DNA of 64,000 nt from Camellia lanceoleosa. Taxonomy: Eukaryota; Streptophyta; Magnoliopsida; Ericales; Theaceae. The translations under genes and the position numbers were made by a program. The DNA lies in assembly GCA_025200525.1 (NCBI GenBank), contig CM045763.1, positions 152,588,246-152,652,245 of the forward strand, given 5' to 3'. How positions within the stretch are numbered: position 1 is the first letter of the stretch; each line of letters begins with the position of its first letter. This document shows, piece by piece, positions 9,762 through 22,322 of the stretch. The notes below the pieces were generated by a model. It was given only the letters and a program-made list of their open reading frames with translations. It did not search any database and had not been told where the DNA came from.

Positions 9762-11681
9762 TGTCACGCCCTCAAAAATAAACCCATAATAAACAATATT
9801 AACATGCATCAATATACAAAATCAGAATATAATTCCATTCATCCGAGTCTTAAGAAATAAAACATCAAAATAAATGCCCTACGGGCTTACATCTTGCCAA
9901 GCCAATACTTGGACACAAATCCATGAGTTCTAACTCAAAAACAAATAAAGCCCTAGGCTTGAGTGTTTTACATATAAAAGCAAATAAACTAAAAACAAAT
10001 CTTCAAGTCCAAGTCCTCACAAGCTAAGTCCTTGGAGGTAGTGAACCGTCTGAACTCGAAAAAGAAGTTCTATATAGGGTGAGCCACGTTCAAAGAGAGA
10101 AATACTAAACCAGGCATAAGAATTAACTAAAGCATCAACATCCGATACATGGTTAGCACAAGGTAATAAATTCCCAATTTTAAGACATAAATGCCTACAT
10201 TGTCTATGACACATAGTCTATGACACAATTCACCTTCCATTTAAACCAACATGGCTCAGAACCTGGCCAACAACTCAACAAAGATAACATTTCAGGTTAA
10301 ACCTTTCTTACAACATAATAAACACACATGCTGGTGTTACATCAATCACAATCAACTTCACTTCCATACTTCCCAACTGATACACATGGTGGTGATGTAT
10401 CATATCAACAACAAATAAATATAAGCACCCACATAAGTGATGCTACTGGAGTCCATCCCCTATCTCCTCCCAACAAAATCCGGTTTAGAGGTCCATCCCC
10501 TATCTCCCCCTAAACCGTGGAGTTCATCCCCTATCTCCTCCAAAACCAAATGCATATGCAACATAAATAATATTTGCCATATACAACACATAATTAATAC
10601 AAGTAATGTTCTCAGACAATTAACAAATCAACATAAATGACTAAATTCCAGTTATACCTAAGCCACATGCAAGGTCTACAACAATCACTGGCTATCCTCC
10701 ACCGATAGCCCAAAACAATTATTTCTAAGCAAGAAATAAATATCACAATATATATATAATATCAATTTCACAGATGAGTGATTAAATATTCAACTAACCA
10801 ACAATTCTCAATTTCCCCAAATCTCATGAATTTAACCAATACACAATTCCCCTTTAAATTAATTACATGAATTAATCTATGACACAACCCTAAGGTTTCT
10901 CCCAAAATTACCGAACTACTTCCCACATACCAAAACACCAACACTTAGGATTAAAACGTATACAAGGAGTAGGAAATCCCTACCTCAAAGCAATGAACCC
11001 AAAAGAAGAAGATGTAGATGTTGCCCAAAACTCCAAAGTGCTCCAAACCAACAATTGCTCAGATTAAATGAAAGCCCTCACTCTCCTCTACCTTTTTAAT
11101 GAAGGAACTAGGTTAGATATACACTCTAAATAGATGAAACCTAGGAGAGAAGATGAGTTGGGAGAGAGAGAACTCGTAACTAGGGTTTAGAATCTGAAAA
11201 GAGGGTGAAAAACTGCTTTAAAAACGCTGAAACACGATTTTATACCCAGCCGCCCGCCGAAGTTAAACCCCCGAGTGGCGGATGCACACTCAAGATTTCG
11301 ATACAGTTCTCGCCGAGCGCCCAACTCTCGCTGAGCGCACACATTATTTCCCGCCGGCGCCCAACTCCCGCCGAAAGGCCCAACCTCGCAGAAGAAATCC
11401 GATGGGTGTTTTTCCCGCTCGAGCGCCAAAACCCCCGCTCGAGCGGACAAGCAACAACAAATCTCGCCGAAGGCCAAACTTCCCGCTCGAGCGGACAAGC
11501 CAAAATCTGGGCAACTAGTTTTGGTTCCTAAGCTCAACCATCCTGTTCCAAACCCACCCAACACATCCTATAACTCCAAATAAGAAAATATAGGACGACA
11601 ACAACCATTTCACAAAGATAGAATCTACGGAACCTAAGTCCGGATACAAACATCGAATGGGAAAAGACCGGGGTCGCTATA
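9762..11681 (-). repeat. 3' LTR of chromovirus 9762-18914
   Basis: A 1920-bp LTR. In coding sense it starts TATAGCGACCCCGG and ends GAGGGCGTGACA. It contains the CGCTCGAGCG-type array (11246-11500), a TATAAAA box (11238-11244, minus) just downstream of the array, and the GATAGGGGATG triplet near 10440-10540. Confidence 0.92.
11238..11500 (-). promoter_or_regulatory. Palindrome array plus TATAAAA box in 3' LTR
   Basis: A GC-rich stretch with repeated CGCTCGAGCG-like units, many degraded to CCGCCGAAG or CGCCGGCG, is followed on the minus strand by GTATAAAATCG. I infer the U3 enhancer and core promoter. Confidence 0.55.
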
Positions 11682-11697
11682 ACCTCCCCCCCTTAAA
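11682..11697 (-). other. Polypurine tract
   Basis: On the minus strand TTAAGGGGGGGAGGT directly precedes the 3' LTR. This is the expected position for plus-strand DNA priming. Confidence 0.85.
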
Positions 11698-12078
11698 AGA
11701 ATTTCGTCCCCGAAATTAAGCATAAGTTTTTCAAAAATGAGTTTTTCTCAATTCCCAATGACATGCTATAACAATAATAAACAACTTGACCCAATACCGG
11801 TCACTTCATCTCTTTTCAAGAGGCATCTCACAATATGTATAAATCAACACATATTTCAACCTGCATCAATATTATGCATTATCCCTTTCAATGTGAACAA
11901 TTTCCATATCATATTCAATCTCATGATATAAACAACACATTCAATATATAAATGTTATATTCCACTCCCATAAAAAGCAAGTTCAAAATGCTAACATTAA
12001 ATCCAAAACATTCTCAATGTTTTCCAACTTAAGATATATATAAAATTCTCAAGTTCAACAATGTTACAAAAATCTATA
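11698..12078. other. Untranslated region between pol and polypurine tract
   Basis: AT-rich sequence without coding signal. The start of this block (TTTCGTCCCCGAAATTAAGC near 11701) recurs at 25710-25732 in the pol-less element. Confidence 0.5.
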
Positions 12079-12245
12079 TGTAAGATTTCTTATCACTAAA
12101 CATGTCCGGATATTTCTCACGGACTTCCAACTCACGTTCCCAAGTGGCTTCCTCCACTCCGTGATGTTTCCACAAAACTTTCACCAAAGGGATGGTTTTG
12201 CCTCGCAAAACTTGATCCCGCCTATCCAAGACCCGAACCGTCTCT
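12079..12245 (-). pseudogene. Chromodomain at the C-terminus of integrase
   Basis: Read on the minus strand the translation contains RGKTIPLVKVLWKHHGVEEA followed by TWERE and YPDMF. This is the hallmark of the chromodomain fused to integrase in chromoviruses, which can direct insertion to particular chromatin. It is separated from the integrase core by frameshifts in 12245-12560. Confidence 0.75.
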
Positions 12246-12558
12246 CCTCATACGAGACATTCTCATCAACAACTAAGTCACCCAATCCAAAGATATGCGA
12301 CGGATCTGCTCATACTTCAAGCATACTCACATGAAACACATCATGAACTCCGGATAATCGCGTGGCAAAGCTAAACGATAGGCAAATTTCGCCAATCCTC
12401 TCAAGGATCTCAAAAGGCCCAATAAACCGAGGGACAACTTCCGCTCTTCCCAAACCTCATCAAACCTCGTTTAGGTGATATCTTCAGAAGACATGATCAC
12501 CTACCTCAAACATCAAAGGTCTCCTCCTACGATCGGCATAAGATTTCGACGACTCAGG

Positions 12559-13371
12559 TCAGAACCAAATTTCACGGATAGGCCCAACTTTCTCCGTTGT
12601 TTCCTTCACCAACTTCGGACCCAACAAAGGTGCATCACCCACCTCGGCCCAACAAACTGGAGATCTACACGGTCGGCCATACAAGGCCTCAAACGGTGCC
12701 ATACCGATACTAGACTGAAAACTGTTGTTGTAGGCAAACTCCACTAATGGTAAGTGCCTCTCCCATGACCCACTAAAGTCGAGAACACAACCCCGAAGCA
12801 TATCTTCCAGGATCTGAATAGTACGCCGGACGCCTGTCCACCGAGGATGATAAGCCGTACTAAAGTTAACTTAGTGCCTAAAGCACTCGCAAACTCGCCA
12901 CAACAGCAAGAAACGAGGATCTCTATCTCGAGACGATCACCGGGACCTCGTGCAACCTCACTATGTCCAACATACAACTCAAGAAGATGATTCATCAATC
13001 TCTAACGCGCATAGGAATGAACTGCGCTGACTTCGTCAACCGGTCTACCACCACCCAAATGGCATCACTACCTCGCTGTGTCCTAGGCAGGCCTACTACG
13101 AAGTCCATGGTGACTTGCTCCCACTTCCACTCTAAGAATAGGCAAGGGTTGCAACAAACCCGCGGCCTCGATGCTCTACCTTCACTTGTCGACAAGTAAG
13201 GCACCTAGATACAAAGTCGCCACATCTCTTCATACCCCGCCACCAGAATCGGCGACTCAAATCGATACATCTTAGTACCTCCGGATGCACCGCATAAGGC
13301 GTGAATGATGAAACTCTGAGTACCTCCTCTCGCAAGACTCCTAAGACAAACAGACGGTCTTGGTATCTCAC
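12559..13371 (-). pseudogene. Integrase, frameshifted
   Basis: Fragments on the minus strand cover the zinc-binding N-terminal domain ([11 protein letters not shown] near 13200), the catalytic start ([16 protein letters not shown] near 13100) and the C-terminal part (LPLVEFAYNNSFQSS near 12720). At least three frames are needed to read it. The region of the second catalytic Asp and the Glu (12800-12990) is scrambled compared with the intact copy at 47499-48371. Confidence 0.8.
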
Positions 13372-13499
13372 ACTGTGTCGGGATACACCGTCAAACCCTT
13401 CTCAACCTTTCCATTAGAAATCTTCTCTGAGAGATTCTACCTCATGATCACCCCTCCGAGCCTCTAACACTCGAGTCACAAGTGTAGGTCAGGCGACAA

Positions 13500-14830
13500 C
13501 AGTAAAAACAAGGTCAAGAAATTTCAACGGATTCGCCAGATGCAAATCAAACTCCCCAAGTGCACCCAACATCTCCCACTCTGATGGCTATGCTAGCTAA
13601 GTCACCAACAGATTTCGCTAAGGGCATCACCACAACATTGGCCTTCCCGATGATAGTGCAACTCAAGTCATAATCCTCAATGAACTCCATCCACCTCCTC
13701 CGCCTCAAATTCAGTCTTTCCGTGAACAGATATTTCAGACTCTTATGATCCGAGAATACCTCGAACCTCTCACCATAAAGATAATGCCTCCAAATCTTCA
13801 AGGCAAATATCACAGCTGCTAATTCTAAATCATGCGTAGGGTAATTCTTCTCATGAATTTTCAACTGACGTGAGCCATAGGCAACCACTTTTCCTTCTTG
13901 CATCAACACACAACCTGCATCTCGTGAGGCGCCACAAGAACCGATAACCCAACCCTCTCCGAATAATCAAGACCGAGCGGGTCAATCTAACCTTCAACTC
14001 TCAAACGACTTTTCACAAGTCTCACTCCATACAAATTTGACTCTTCCGAGTCAATCTAGTCAATCTGCAGCTAACTCGAGAAATCCTTCACAAACCGACA
14101 AGAATACCCACTAATCCCGTAAAATCGCGGATCTCAAATACACTCTTAGGTCAGGCCCAATCTTGCATCGCCTCGCCTTGGATGTATCAACAGACACCCT
14201 TTTCCGTAAACTACGTGACCTAAAAACTTCACCTCTTCTAGCCGTAATTCACACTTCCCAAACTTAGCATACAAATTTTATGGGCTCTAAGTAACTCAAG
14301 CACCACTCTCAAGTGTTCCTCGTGCTCCTCCTCTGAAGGTGAATAATCGTAATGTCGCCCACGAAGACGCACCACAAACGATCTAAGAATTCCGGAAGAT
14401 CCGTTCATCAAATCCATAAACATCGCCGTGCATTGGTGAGCCCAAACGGCATCACCAGAACTCATAGTGGCCATACCACTGCATTTTAATGCCGTCTTGG
14501 ATATCCTCCTCCTCGACTCTCAAATGATGATAACCCGATCTCAAGTCTATCTTAGAGAAGCAACGAACCCTTCAACCGTCAAACAAATCATCTATACGAG
14601 GCATAGGGTACTTATTCTAATCGTAGTCGATTCAATTTCCTAATCTATACACGCCTCAAAGCACCACCTTTCTTCTTAGCAATAGGGCCGGTGCTCCCAT
14701 GGCGAAAACACTAGGACGAATATAGCCCTTCTAGCAACTCGAGTTGAACCTTCAACTCAACTAACTCCTACCGGGCAAAACGGTAAGGTGCCATAGAAAT
14801 AGGCGCCGTGTCGCACTAAATCAATAGAGA
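13500..14830 (-). pseudogene. Reverse transcriptase and RNase H, frameshifted
   Basis: The RNase H part (13547-13909) contains [29 protein letters not shown] and [11 protein letters not shown]. The RT part (13910-14830) can be read only in pieces. The active site that is FVDD in sister copies reads as FVGD at about 14360-14372, next to a block where CTG is replaced by ACG. The enzyme as written here would be inactive. Confidence 0.8.
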
Positions 14831-15034
14831 ACTCAATCTCTCGATGAGGTGGCAAACCAACAAGATCCTCGAAAAACGTCCGAGTACTCACAAACCACTC
14901 TCGCAACGCAACTGGGTCTCATCACACTCACTACTCTCAAAGCTAGCAAGTAGACCACTAAGCTCCGCCTCGCGGATCGCATTCTCGTGGCAAAACACTA
15001 CCAACCCCGCCCCCGTAAAATGAAAACGCTTCCG

Positions 15035-15298
15035 CTAACTGCATACAACAAGTGACCCTCGACGGTAGCAATCAATAAATGCCCTAGATGATGATAACCA
15101 CCATACCCAAAATAACATCAAGCCCTTCATGGGCATAACCACAAAAGAAAAAGGAATTCTATGGTCATCGACCTCTATATCACAACCCCTAACACCTTGC
15201 CTCAAAATCAATTCACCCCAAGTGGTGACACTACACAAATAGGAGATGCTAACTGTGCTAACTCCAACTCCAAAATAGATGCGAATGCAAAGAGACAC
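15035..15298 (-). pseudogene. Protease and linker region, frameshifted
   Basis: The translation shows VMPMKGLMLFWVWWL-like readings of the region that is GFDVILGMDWLSSY in sister copies, and pieces of the segment after the protease DTGAS motif. The DTGAS region itself (about 15300-15360) is corrupted. Identification rests on colinearity with 52269-52865. Confidence 0.6.
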
Positions 15299-15434
15299 AA
15301 AAGAATGAGATGCACCAGACGATCAAAACACTAGCAATCGAATTGCAAAACAAGAAGGTATTCTCTCACAACCGACGGAGTTAAGATAAGATCCTCGCAT
15401 GTAATAAAGATACACGCTACCAGACGACCTTCGA

Positions 15435-16599
15435 TCAACCTCGCTCACCCTCGAGCAGAAGATCATACCTGATCGACGAAGAAGCTCGATTGGCCTCAAG
15501 GCTCGAATCGACCGAAAGGTGACTCGAGTTCGCCAAACAGATGCACTGACGTGCCACCCAACTGTGGCAAAACCTCTTCATGTGCCCCGACCGATCAAGA
15601 CTGAAACAAGAGAGCGGTGACCTCTGCCTCGCTCGCTCGAGATCGAGCCAAGAAGATGCCGCTCGAACTCCTCCTCTCGAGGACAACTGGAGACTTGTGG
15701 CCCATTGCCACACTTGAAACAGTAATGTCTCGATCGCTTTTCCCGTAACTAGCACTCTAAGACCGAAAAGTAGATCTAGAAAAACTACTCGAGGTCAGCC
15801 GAGGAGTGAAACCTCTCGCCTCGCCATCACTCGCCATCCCGACTCCTCTTGGAGCCTTCGCCTTTCCTCTTCTGCATCATAGTCTCCGATGGGCCAGATC
15901 AACCAAACGCCCAAAGTCCCGAATCATAGACCCGATAACTCTCAGCATGAGGCCACGCCTCAACTTCTTCTCAAACTCAATGCAACGACGCTCCTCAGTC
16001 GCTACCAACTCCGGTGCAAACCTGGACAAACTAGTGAATGTCACCTCAAACTCAGCCACTGATAAACTGTTCTGCTCAAGATGGCAGAACTGATCTCTCA
16101 ACTTCTCCTGAACAGCTGGAGACAAGTACTTTTCCTGAAAAGTGTCAACAAAAGCCTTCCAAGTACCTCCAATACGACCCTTGGTGAACTTCCACCATTG
16201 ACCAAGATCCCCTTCGCTTGAAAGATGCCAGGTCACCTTCGCCTCGCCTTCGATGCCTAGCATCTCAAACGCTGTTGTCTGCTCGAGCCATTAATGCGTC
16301 TTTTAAGCGGCTCGCTAGGATCACCCACAAACACGTCCGGTTGAGACCTAAGAACTCCTCTTCGTAAAAGAAGGCCCCGTGATCCGCCACAACTACCGAG
16401 CCTCGATTCCGAGCCCTAAGAATGCCCATCGACTCTAAAAGCTCCAATTTATTTCTTGGGCCAAAGCGCCCATACCTTGGCCCATCTGCTCGACCACATT
16501 GGCTCGCCAACACCTCCCGAATCGCCAGATTTCTCCCAGATAGGCACTTCTGCCTAGCTCGCCTACCATGCCTACCGCGACCTCGCCTCGCCCCGACAT
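15435..16599 (-). pseudogene. Gag, frameshifted
   Basis: Start codon ATG at 16599 (MSGRG...). The best-preserved piece, 15877-16263, contains VTWHLSSEGDLGQWWKF, the IGGTWKAFVDTFQEKYLSP block and FAPELVATEERRCIEFEKKL, the Retrotrans_gag domain. The zinc knuckle near 15690-15725 keeps CFKCG but has lost the CAG codon before GHK relative to its sisters. Confidence 0.82.
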
Positions 16600-16987
16600 C
16601 CTAATAAAGGAAACAAAGACGTTAGCACTCTAAATAATGTGCCAAAACTTTAATACTTGCGTCCTAATACATTGGACAACAATAAATCACACCACGTAAG
16701 CACATAATCACATAAGCACCTACGAATTTCATTCCTGGATAATGATCGTCCCGAGGCGTCACTAAAGTTCCGGTTGGAAACAACATTGATCAGGTGCCTT
16801 TCCAACAAGACTTTCAGAGACTCAAGGATCCAATCAACATCCTAGGAACTACATTCCATACCCACATAGTCACATAAACATGTTATCATATAAGCATGGA
16901 ATCATTACACTAAGTCTCTATCAAACGAGACGAACCCATTGTGATACTAATCACTTCCCACGTACCCAAAGTATTCAAACCCGGTAT

Positions 16988-16999
16988 GCTCTGATACCA
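16988..16999 (-). other. Primer-binding site, initiator tRNA-Met
   Basis: TGGTATCAGAGC on the minus strand, three bases inside the 5' LTR end. It is complementary to the 3' end of plant tRNA-iMet and is the usual primer of plant Ty3/gypsy elements. Confidence 0.93.
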
Positions 17000-17002
17000 A
17001 GT

Positions 17003-18914
17003 TGTCATGCCCTCAAAAATAAACCCATAATAAACAATATTAACATGCATCAATATACAAAATCAGAATATAATTCCATTCATCTGAGTCTTAAGAAATA
17101 AAACATCAAAATAAATGCCCTACGGGCTTACATCTTGCCAAGCCAATACTTGGACACAAATCCATGAGTTCTAACTCAAAAACAATAAAGCCCTAGGCTT
17201 GAGTGTTTTACATATAAAAGCAAATAAACTAAAAACAAATCTTCAAGTCCAAGTCCTCACAAGCTAAGTCCTTGGAGGTAGTGAACCGTCTGAACCTGAA
17301 AAAGAAGTTCCCATATAGGGTGAGCCACAGCCCAGTAGAGAAATACTAAACCAGGCATAAGAATTAACTAAAGCATCAACATCCGATACATGGTTAGCAC
17401 AAGGTAATAAATTCCCAATTTTAAGACATAAATGCCTACATTGTCTATGACACATGGTCTATGACACAATTCACCTTCCATTTAAACCAACATGGCTCAG
17501 AACCTGGCCAACAACTCAACAAAGATAACATTTCAGGTCAAACCTTTCTTACAACATAATAAACACACATGCTGGTGTTACATCAATCACAATCAACTTC
17601 ACTTCCATACTTCCCAACTGATACACATGGTGGTGATGTATCATATCAACAACAAATAAATATAAGCACCCACATAAGTGATGCTACTGGAGTCCATCCC
17701 CTATCTCCTCCCAACAAAATCCGGTTTAGAGGTCCATCCCCTATCTCCCTCTAAACCGTGGAGTTCATCCCCTATCTCCTCCAAAACCAAATGCATATGC
17801 AACATAAATAATATTTGCCATATACAACACATAATTAATACAAGCAATGTTCTGTATTAATTTAACAGTCAACATAAATGACTAAATTCCAGTTATACCT
17901 AAGCCACATGCAAGGTCTACAACAATCACTGGCTATCCTCCACCGATAGCCCAAAACAATTATTTCTAAGCAAGAAATAAATATCACAATATATATATAA
18001 TATCAATTTCACAGATGAGTGATTAAATATTCAACTAACCAACAATTCTCAATTTCCCCAAATCTCATGAATTTAACCAATACACAATTCCCCTTTAAAT
18101 TAATTACATGAATTAATCTATGACACAACCCTAAGGTTTCTCCCAAAATTACCGAACTACTTCCCACATACCAAAACACCAACACTTAGGATTAAAACGT
18201 ATACAAGGAGTAGGAAATCCCTACCTCAAAGCAATGAACCCAAAAGAAGAAGATGTAGATGTTGCCCAAAACTCCAAAGTGCTCCAAACCAACAATTGCT
18301 CAGATTAAATGAAAGCCCTCACTCTCCTCTACCTTTTTAATGAAGGAACTAGGTTAGATATACACTCTAAATAGATGAAACCTAGGAGAGAAGATGAGTT
18401 GGGAGAGAGAGAACTCGTAAGTAGTGTTTAGAATCTGAAAAGAATGTGAAAACGCTTAAAAACGCCAAACACGATTTTATACCCGCCGCCGCCGCTGGCG
18501 GCCAAACCCGCCGAGCGGCGGATGCACACTCTCAAGATTTCAGATCTGAGCTCCGCCGAAGGCGTCAACTCCCGCTGAAGCGGCACACGAACTCCGCTCG
18601 GCGCCCAACTCTGCTCGAAAGGCCCAACCTGCGAAGAAATCTGGATGGGTGTTTTTCCGCCGGCGCCAAAACCCGCCGGCGGACAAGCAACAACAAATCC
18701 TCGCCGAAGGCCAAACTTCCGCCGAGGACAAGCCAAAATCTGGGCAACTAGTTTTGGTTCCTAAGCTCAACCATCCTGTTCCAAACCCACCCAACACATC
18801 CTATAACTCCAAATAAGAAAATATAGGACGACAACAACCATTTCACAAAGATAGAATCTACGGAACCTAAGTCCGGATACAAACATCGAATGGGAAAAGA
18901 CCGGGGTCGCTATA
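17003..18914 (-). repeat. 5' LTR of chromovirus 9762-18914
   Basis: A 1912-bp LTR starting (coding sense) TATAGCGACCCCGG and ending GAGGGCATGACA. Nearly identical to the 3' LTR except in the array 18482-18735. It keeps AACCTGAAAA and CACAGCCCAG near 17294 and 17326, where the 3' LTR has AACTCGAAAA and CACGTTCAAAG. Confidence 0.92.
18475..18735 (-). promoter_or_regulatory. Palindrome array plus TATAAAA box in 5' LTR
   Basis: A GC-rich block of CGCTGAAGCG / CCGCCGGCG-type units precedes TATAAAA (18475-18481) on the minus strand. This would be the promoter that drives genomic RNA of the element. Confidence 0.55.
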
Positions 18915-19270
18915 TGAACCCATACTCAAATCGGACGTGCATTGCACATAGATTGTACTATACTTGCAGATATGCCCATATACGAGTTGCACCCCGTCCA
19001 AGGCCGAAATTCTTGGGTGAATTATCTTCCTCTTTGTGATTATACAGATGGTCGATAAGGTGAAGTTGAACAAACTCTGCTGAGGACGACGGATTCTATC
19101 ATCAACGGTGACTTTCTTCTCCTCTGTCTATTTTACCTTTATTTTTCATTTTTTATACCTCACCTCAATTTCATAAAACTCATTAAAAAATAAAAATCAT
19201 TTTTTTTTCAATTCAGTTCAGCTTTGCTTAGGGGTTTCTTTATTCACTTTTGAATTTTCAATTTAATTAA

Positions 19271-19929
19271 ATGCTAGGAAAGATCCAACATGTGCTTGAA
19301 AACTTACGCGGTTGGCAATCTGGGCTTGTGCCAGCTCAATTTTGGACATCCAAAATATTGAACGCCCGGTATTCTCTTAAAACTCAAAATTCGCTCTTTT
19401 TTCTTGTTACATATGATCATACACTTTGTGAGTATCAGTGGATCTCTAGCGATCGTGACATTAACTTGCATGGAAAGTGTGAAGAAGATGCCTCACCCCC
19501 AGGCAGCGTATTCTATGGCCAAAAGCCCTCGGTTTGGTCTGAGAATGATTTTGCATCTTTGTCTTTACCTGTAAATTTGGTTGGGTATGAACCACCTTCG
19601 TATGTTATTCGCCCAAAAAAAAAAAAAGTTATGTATCAGAAATGTGTCGGTATACTTGAAATAGTATCCAACACCAAAGAGCTATGTCTACAATTTTTCA
19701 AGGAAGCTCGTGTTTGTGACGTCTTTCAGGTTTGTCGCCAACCCAACCCATATCTTGGACATATTCAATTTCATGTTAAAAAAATTTAGTATTTTCTTCT
19801 ATTGGAAATTGTTCTCAACATTTTTAAGTTTTCAAAGGATTCGTGAGTTGTATCACCTTTTTAATTATTCCCTTGCAGAAGGAAGGTCTGATATGTTCGG
19901 ATGTAGGACTTGAACACTTGGGCATGAAA
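19271..19929 (+). CDS. Array copy 4: NIN-like (RWP-RK family) GAF-like fragment, open frame
   Basis: This is the only copy in which the long exon is open from ATG 19271 to its donor CAG|GTTTGT after 19729, exactly 153 codons. It then joins in phase 0 to the short exon 19879-19929 (KEGLICSDVGLEHLGMK) between CAG and GTAAGT. Blocks LVPAQFWTSKIL, RYSLKTQ, LCEYQWIS, SVFYGQKPSVWS and CVGILEIVSNTK follow the order of the N-terminal GAF-like region of NIN-like proteins, nitrate-responsive plant transcription factors. An A tract encodes four Lys in frame. The RWP-RK DNA-binding and PB1 domains are absent, so it is a fragment even if expressed. The family call is from remembered sequence style and could be wrong. 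Confidence 0.5.
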
Positions 19930-20876
19930 GTAAGTGGCAAAAATTGTAATGCATAAATGTCAAGCATGGTATGGAGTGATTGTTTGGTGATTTTGGAGAA
20001 TTACTCCACGCTATTTTACCTTTGACACTTGGCAAGTTATCTCTCAAAATTTTAACCAACAACTTTAACTCATAAATATGGTTTGAAAATTGATGTATTA
20101 AATTCAAGTTGTCTCTCAAAAATTTTATAATTGTATAAAATATTGGGGACTGTTATTTTCATCTATGTGGTCAATAGTCCCTTACTTACTACCAACCCAT
20201 ATCTTAGGCATGTTTAATTTCATATTTGTTCTAAAAAATTTGTACTACATCATTATTTTATATTTTTAGTAAGTACTTTTAATTTGTACAAAAAATTAAA
20301 AATTTTAATATAGAAATACATTATTTTTTCTGTGTTAGACAAATAAACACAAAAAGTATTTTTAAAATTCTAAAAGATTACTTTCATTCTAAAAGGAGAA
20401 AATCATGTCCAAATGATAACTTTTTTTTTTTCTACTTTATTCACCAAACTAGTTTCAATTTCTTTTATTTATTTTGGCTAGAAATTATGAAAAAGAAAAA
20501 GTCAATAAATTAAAAATAAAACACTTTAAATTGGACTTGAACCCATACTCAAATCGGACGTGCATTGCACATAGATTGTACTATACTTGCACACATGCCC
20601 ATGTACGAGTTGCAGCCCGTCCAAGGCAGAAATTCTTGGGTGAATTATCTTGCTCTATGTGATTATAATGATGGCCGAGAAGGCGTATAGCGATCCCGGG
20701 TTTCCCTCCGTTGGTTATTGTATTCTGGACTAGATTCCATGGATGTCGGTTGTTGTATTTGTTTCATTTCCGTCCTTTAATTCTTTTTATTTGAGTTTTA
20801 GGATGTGTTGGGTAGGTTTGTAACTGGTTGGCTGTGTTCGGAAACAAATGGTTGCTGCCCAGTTTTTGGTGTCTTC

Positions 20877-21212
20877 GCTCGAGCGAGATCTTTGTTTTAG
20901 TTCCTTTGCTCGAGCCAGGGTTCCTTCGCTCGAGCGAGGGTTGAGTGGTGTGTCTGGTGGCTTGAGCGAGAAGTCTTGCGCTCGAGCTTGCGTCTGTGTC
21001 TAGTTTTGGACCTGAAGGTTGCATTTCTTGGCTCGAGCGAGCTTTCCTTCACTCAAGGGAACGAGCTTTCCTTCGCTCGAGCATGCTTCTGGGTTGCAGA
21101 CCTGAAGCTTCAAATTGTTGGCTCGAGCAAGGCTTTCTGTGCTCGAGCGAGGTTTCTTTGTATCCGGTCGCTCGAGCGACCACTCTTTCGCTCGAGCGAG
21201 CCTTGAATATAT
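20877..21212 (+). promoter_or_regulatory. Well-preserved CGCTCGAGCG array with TATA box
   Basis: More than ten units of CGCTCGAGCGAG or close variants are spaced by 10-40 bp, ending in ATATAT at 21207-21212. Downstream are the leader, CT-rich sequence and AAACCCTAGATCC. This is the clearest example of the family A promoter plan. Confidence 0.6.
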
Positions 21213-22322
21213 CAGTTGACAGCAGCGGGTTACACTTCACTTTTTCACCTCTATTATCTTCAAACCCTAGATCCGGCTGCTTCCTCTCTCTTTGCATACC
21301 TTCTCTCTACAAATCCATCTAGTTTTAGTGGTCTCCTACCCTAATCCCTTTGTAAGAAAGGTGGAGCTTGGTGTGGGCTACATTTTGATCCGAAAATCTT
21401 TGAGTTTGGAGCATCTTTAGTTTTCTCCATCTTCTCCATTTGGTCTCTTCATTTGAGGTAGGGATAACCTACTCCTCTCTATGAGTTTTGACATGAATGT
21501 TGGATAATTTGGATAGATGGTGTTGGGTGGAAATTTTGGAAGTTAGGGTTTTGATTTGAAGTTATAAAAAGGGGGTTTTAAATTGTTAAACTCTATGTGT
21601 ATGTGAGATCTTGAAAAATGGGATCATTGTTGTTAAATTGAGCCTTAGGGTTGATATTTGAAAAAGGGGAAAATGCCCTAATTAATGTGATAAATTAATT
21701 TGTATAATTAATTTGGGAAAAATGTGAAATTGAGTTGGGAACCATGAAATTGGGAAATTATGAGATTGAATGGTGTAGTTGGATTAATTAATCACTCATC
21801 CATGAAAATGTTGAGATTTTATCTGTGTGATAAATTTATTATCTGTTTAGAGATAACTGCTTTTGTCACGACCCCATCCCACCCCTAGTAGAATGGTGCC
21901 ATGATGACCAGTAATCCAAGATTTACCAAAGGCCAACTTACAAAGATTCACACACAATCAGAGTATACATATGGGGCCTACATGTGCGGAAGCAATAAAT
22001 TTAAATCTAAGTAGTCCATAAGAGCTGTGCTGTCACGACCCCATTCCGCCCCTAGTAGAATTGTGCCGTGATGGCCAGTAATCCGAGATTACCGAAGGCC
22101 AACTTTCAAAATTCACACACAATCAAAGTATTATATATGGGGCTAGCATGTGCGGAAGCAATATATACAAATCTAATTAGTCCATAAGAGCTGTGCATAG
22201 ATCAAATGAAATGACATACATCTTAATATAGTTTACAACTTGGATACAAATAAAATAAAGTACATGTTACATCTTGATCAAAAGGCTTCTCAAGCCGAAG
22301 TATACAAAAGACATGAATTACA

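Larger units (their letters stand above)
9762..18914 (-). mobile_element. Full-length Ty3/gypsy chromovirus (family A), pol decayed
   Basis: A 9153-bp LTR retrotransposon on the minus strand with target duplication TGAAC at 9757-9761 and 18915-18919. The 5' LTR is 17003-18914 and the 3' LTR 9762-11681. Going along the minus strand: primer-binding site, gag, protease, reverse transcriptase, RNase H, integrase, chromodomain, polypurine tract. The two LTRs are nearly identical outside the GC-rich array and a few CTG/CAG sites, suggesting recent insertion. The coding region nevertheless looks riddled with small indels, a contradiction discussed in the findings. The lineage is probably Tekay/Del, judged from the RT and chromodomain style. 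Confidence 0.93.

Noticed and set aside
11205..11564. Overlapping frames of 78-125 residues on both strands in a GC-rich block
   Set aside because: They lie in the LTR palindrome array; absence of stops is due to GC-rich composition, and the same occurs in the other LTR arrays.
21864..22030. A second TR-GAG element next to the first
   Set aside because: Only LTR sequence is present on either side of the nested element, with a single pair of target duplications, so it is a solo LTR.
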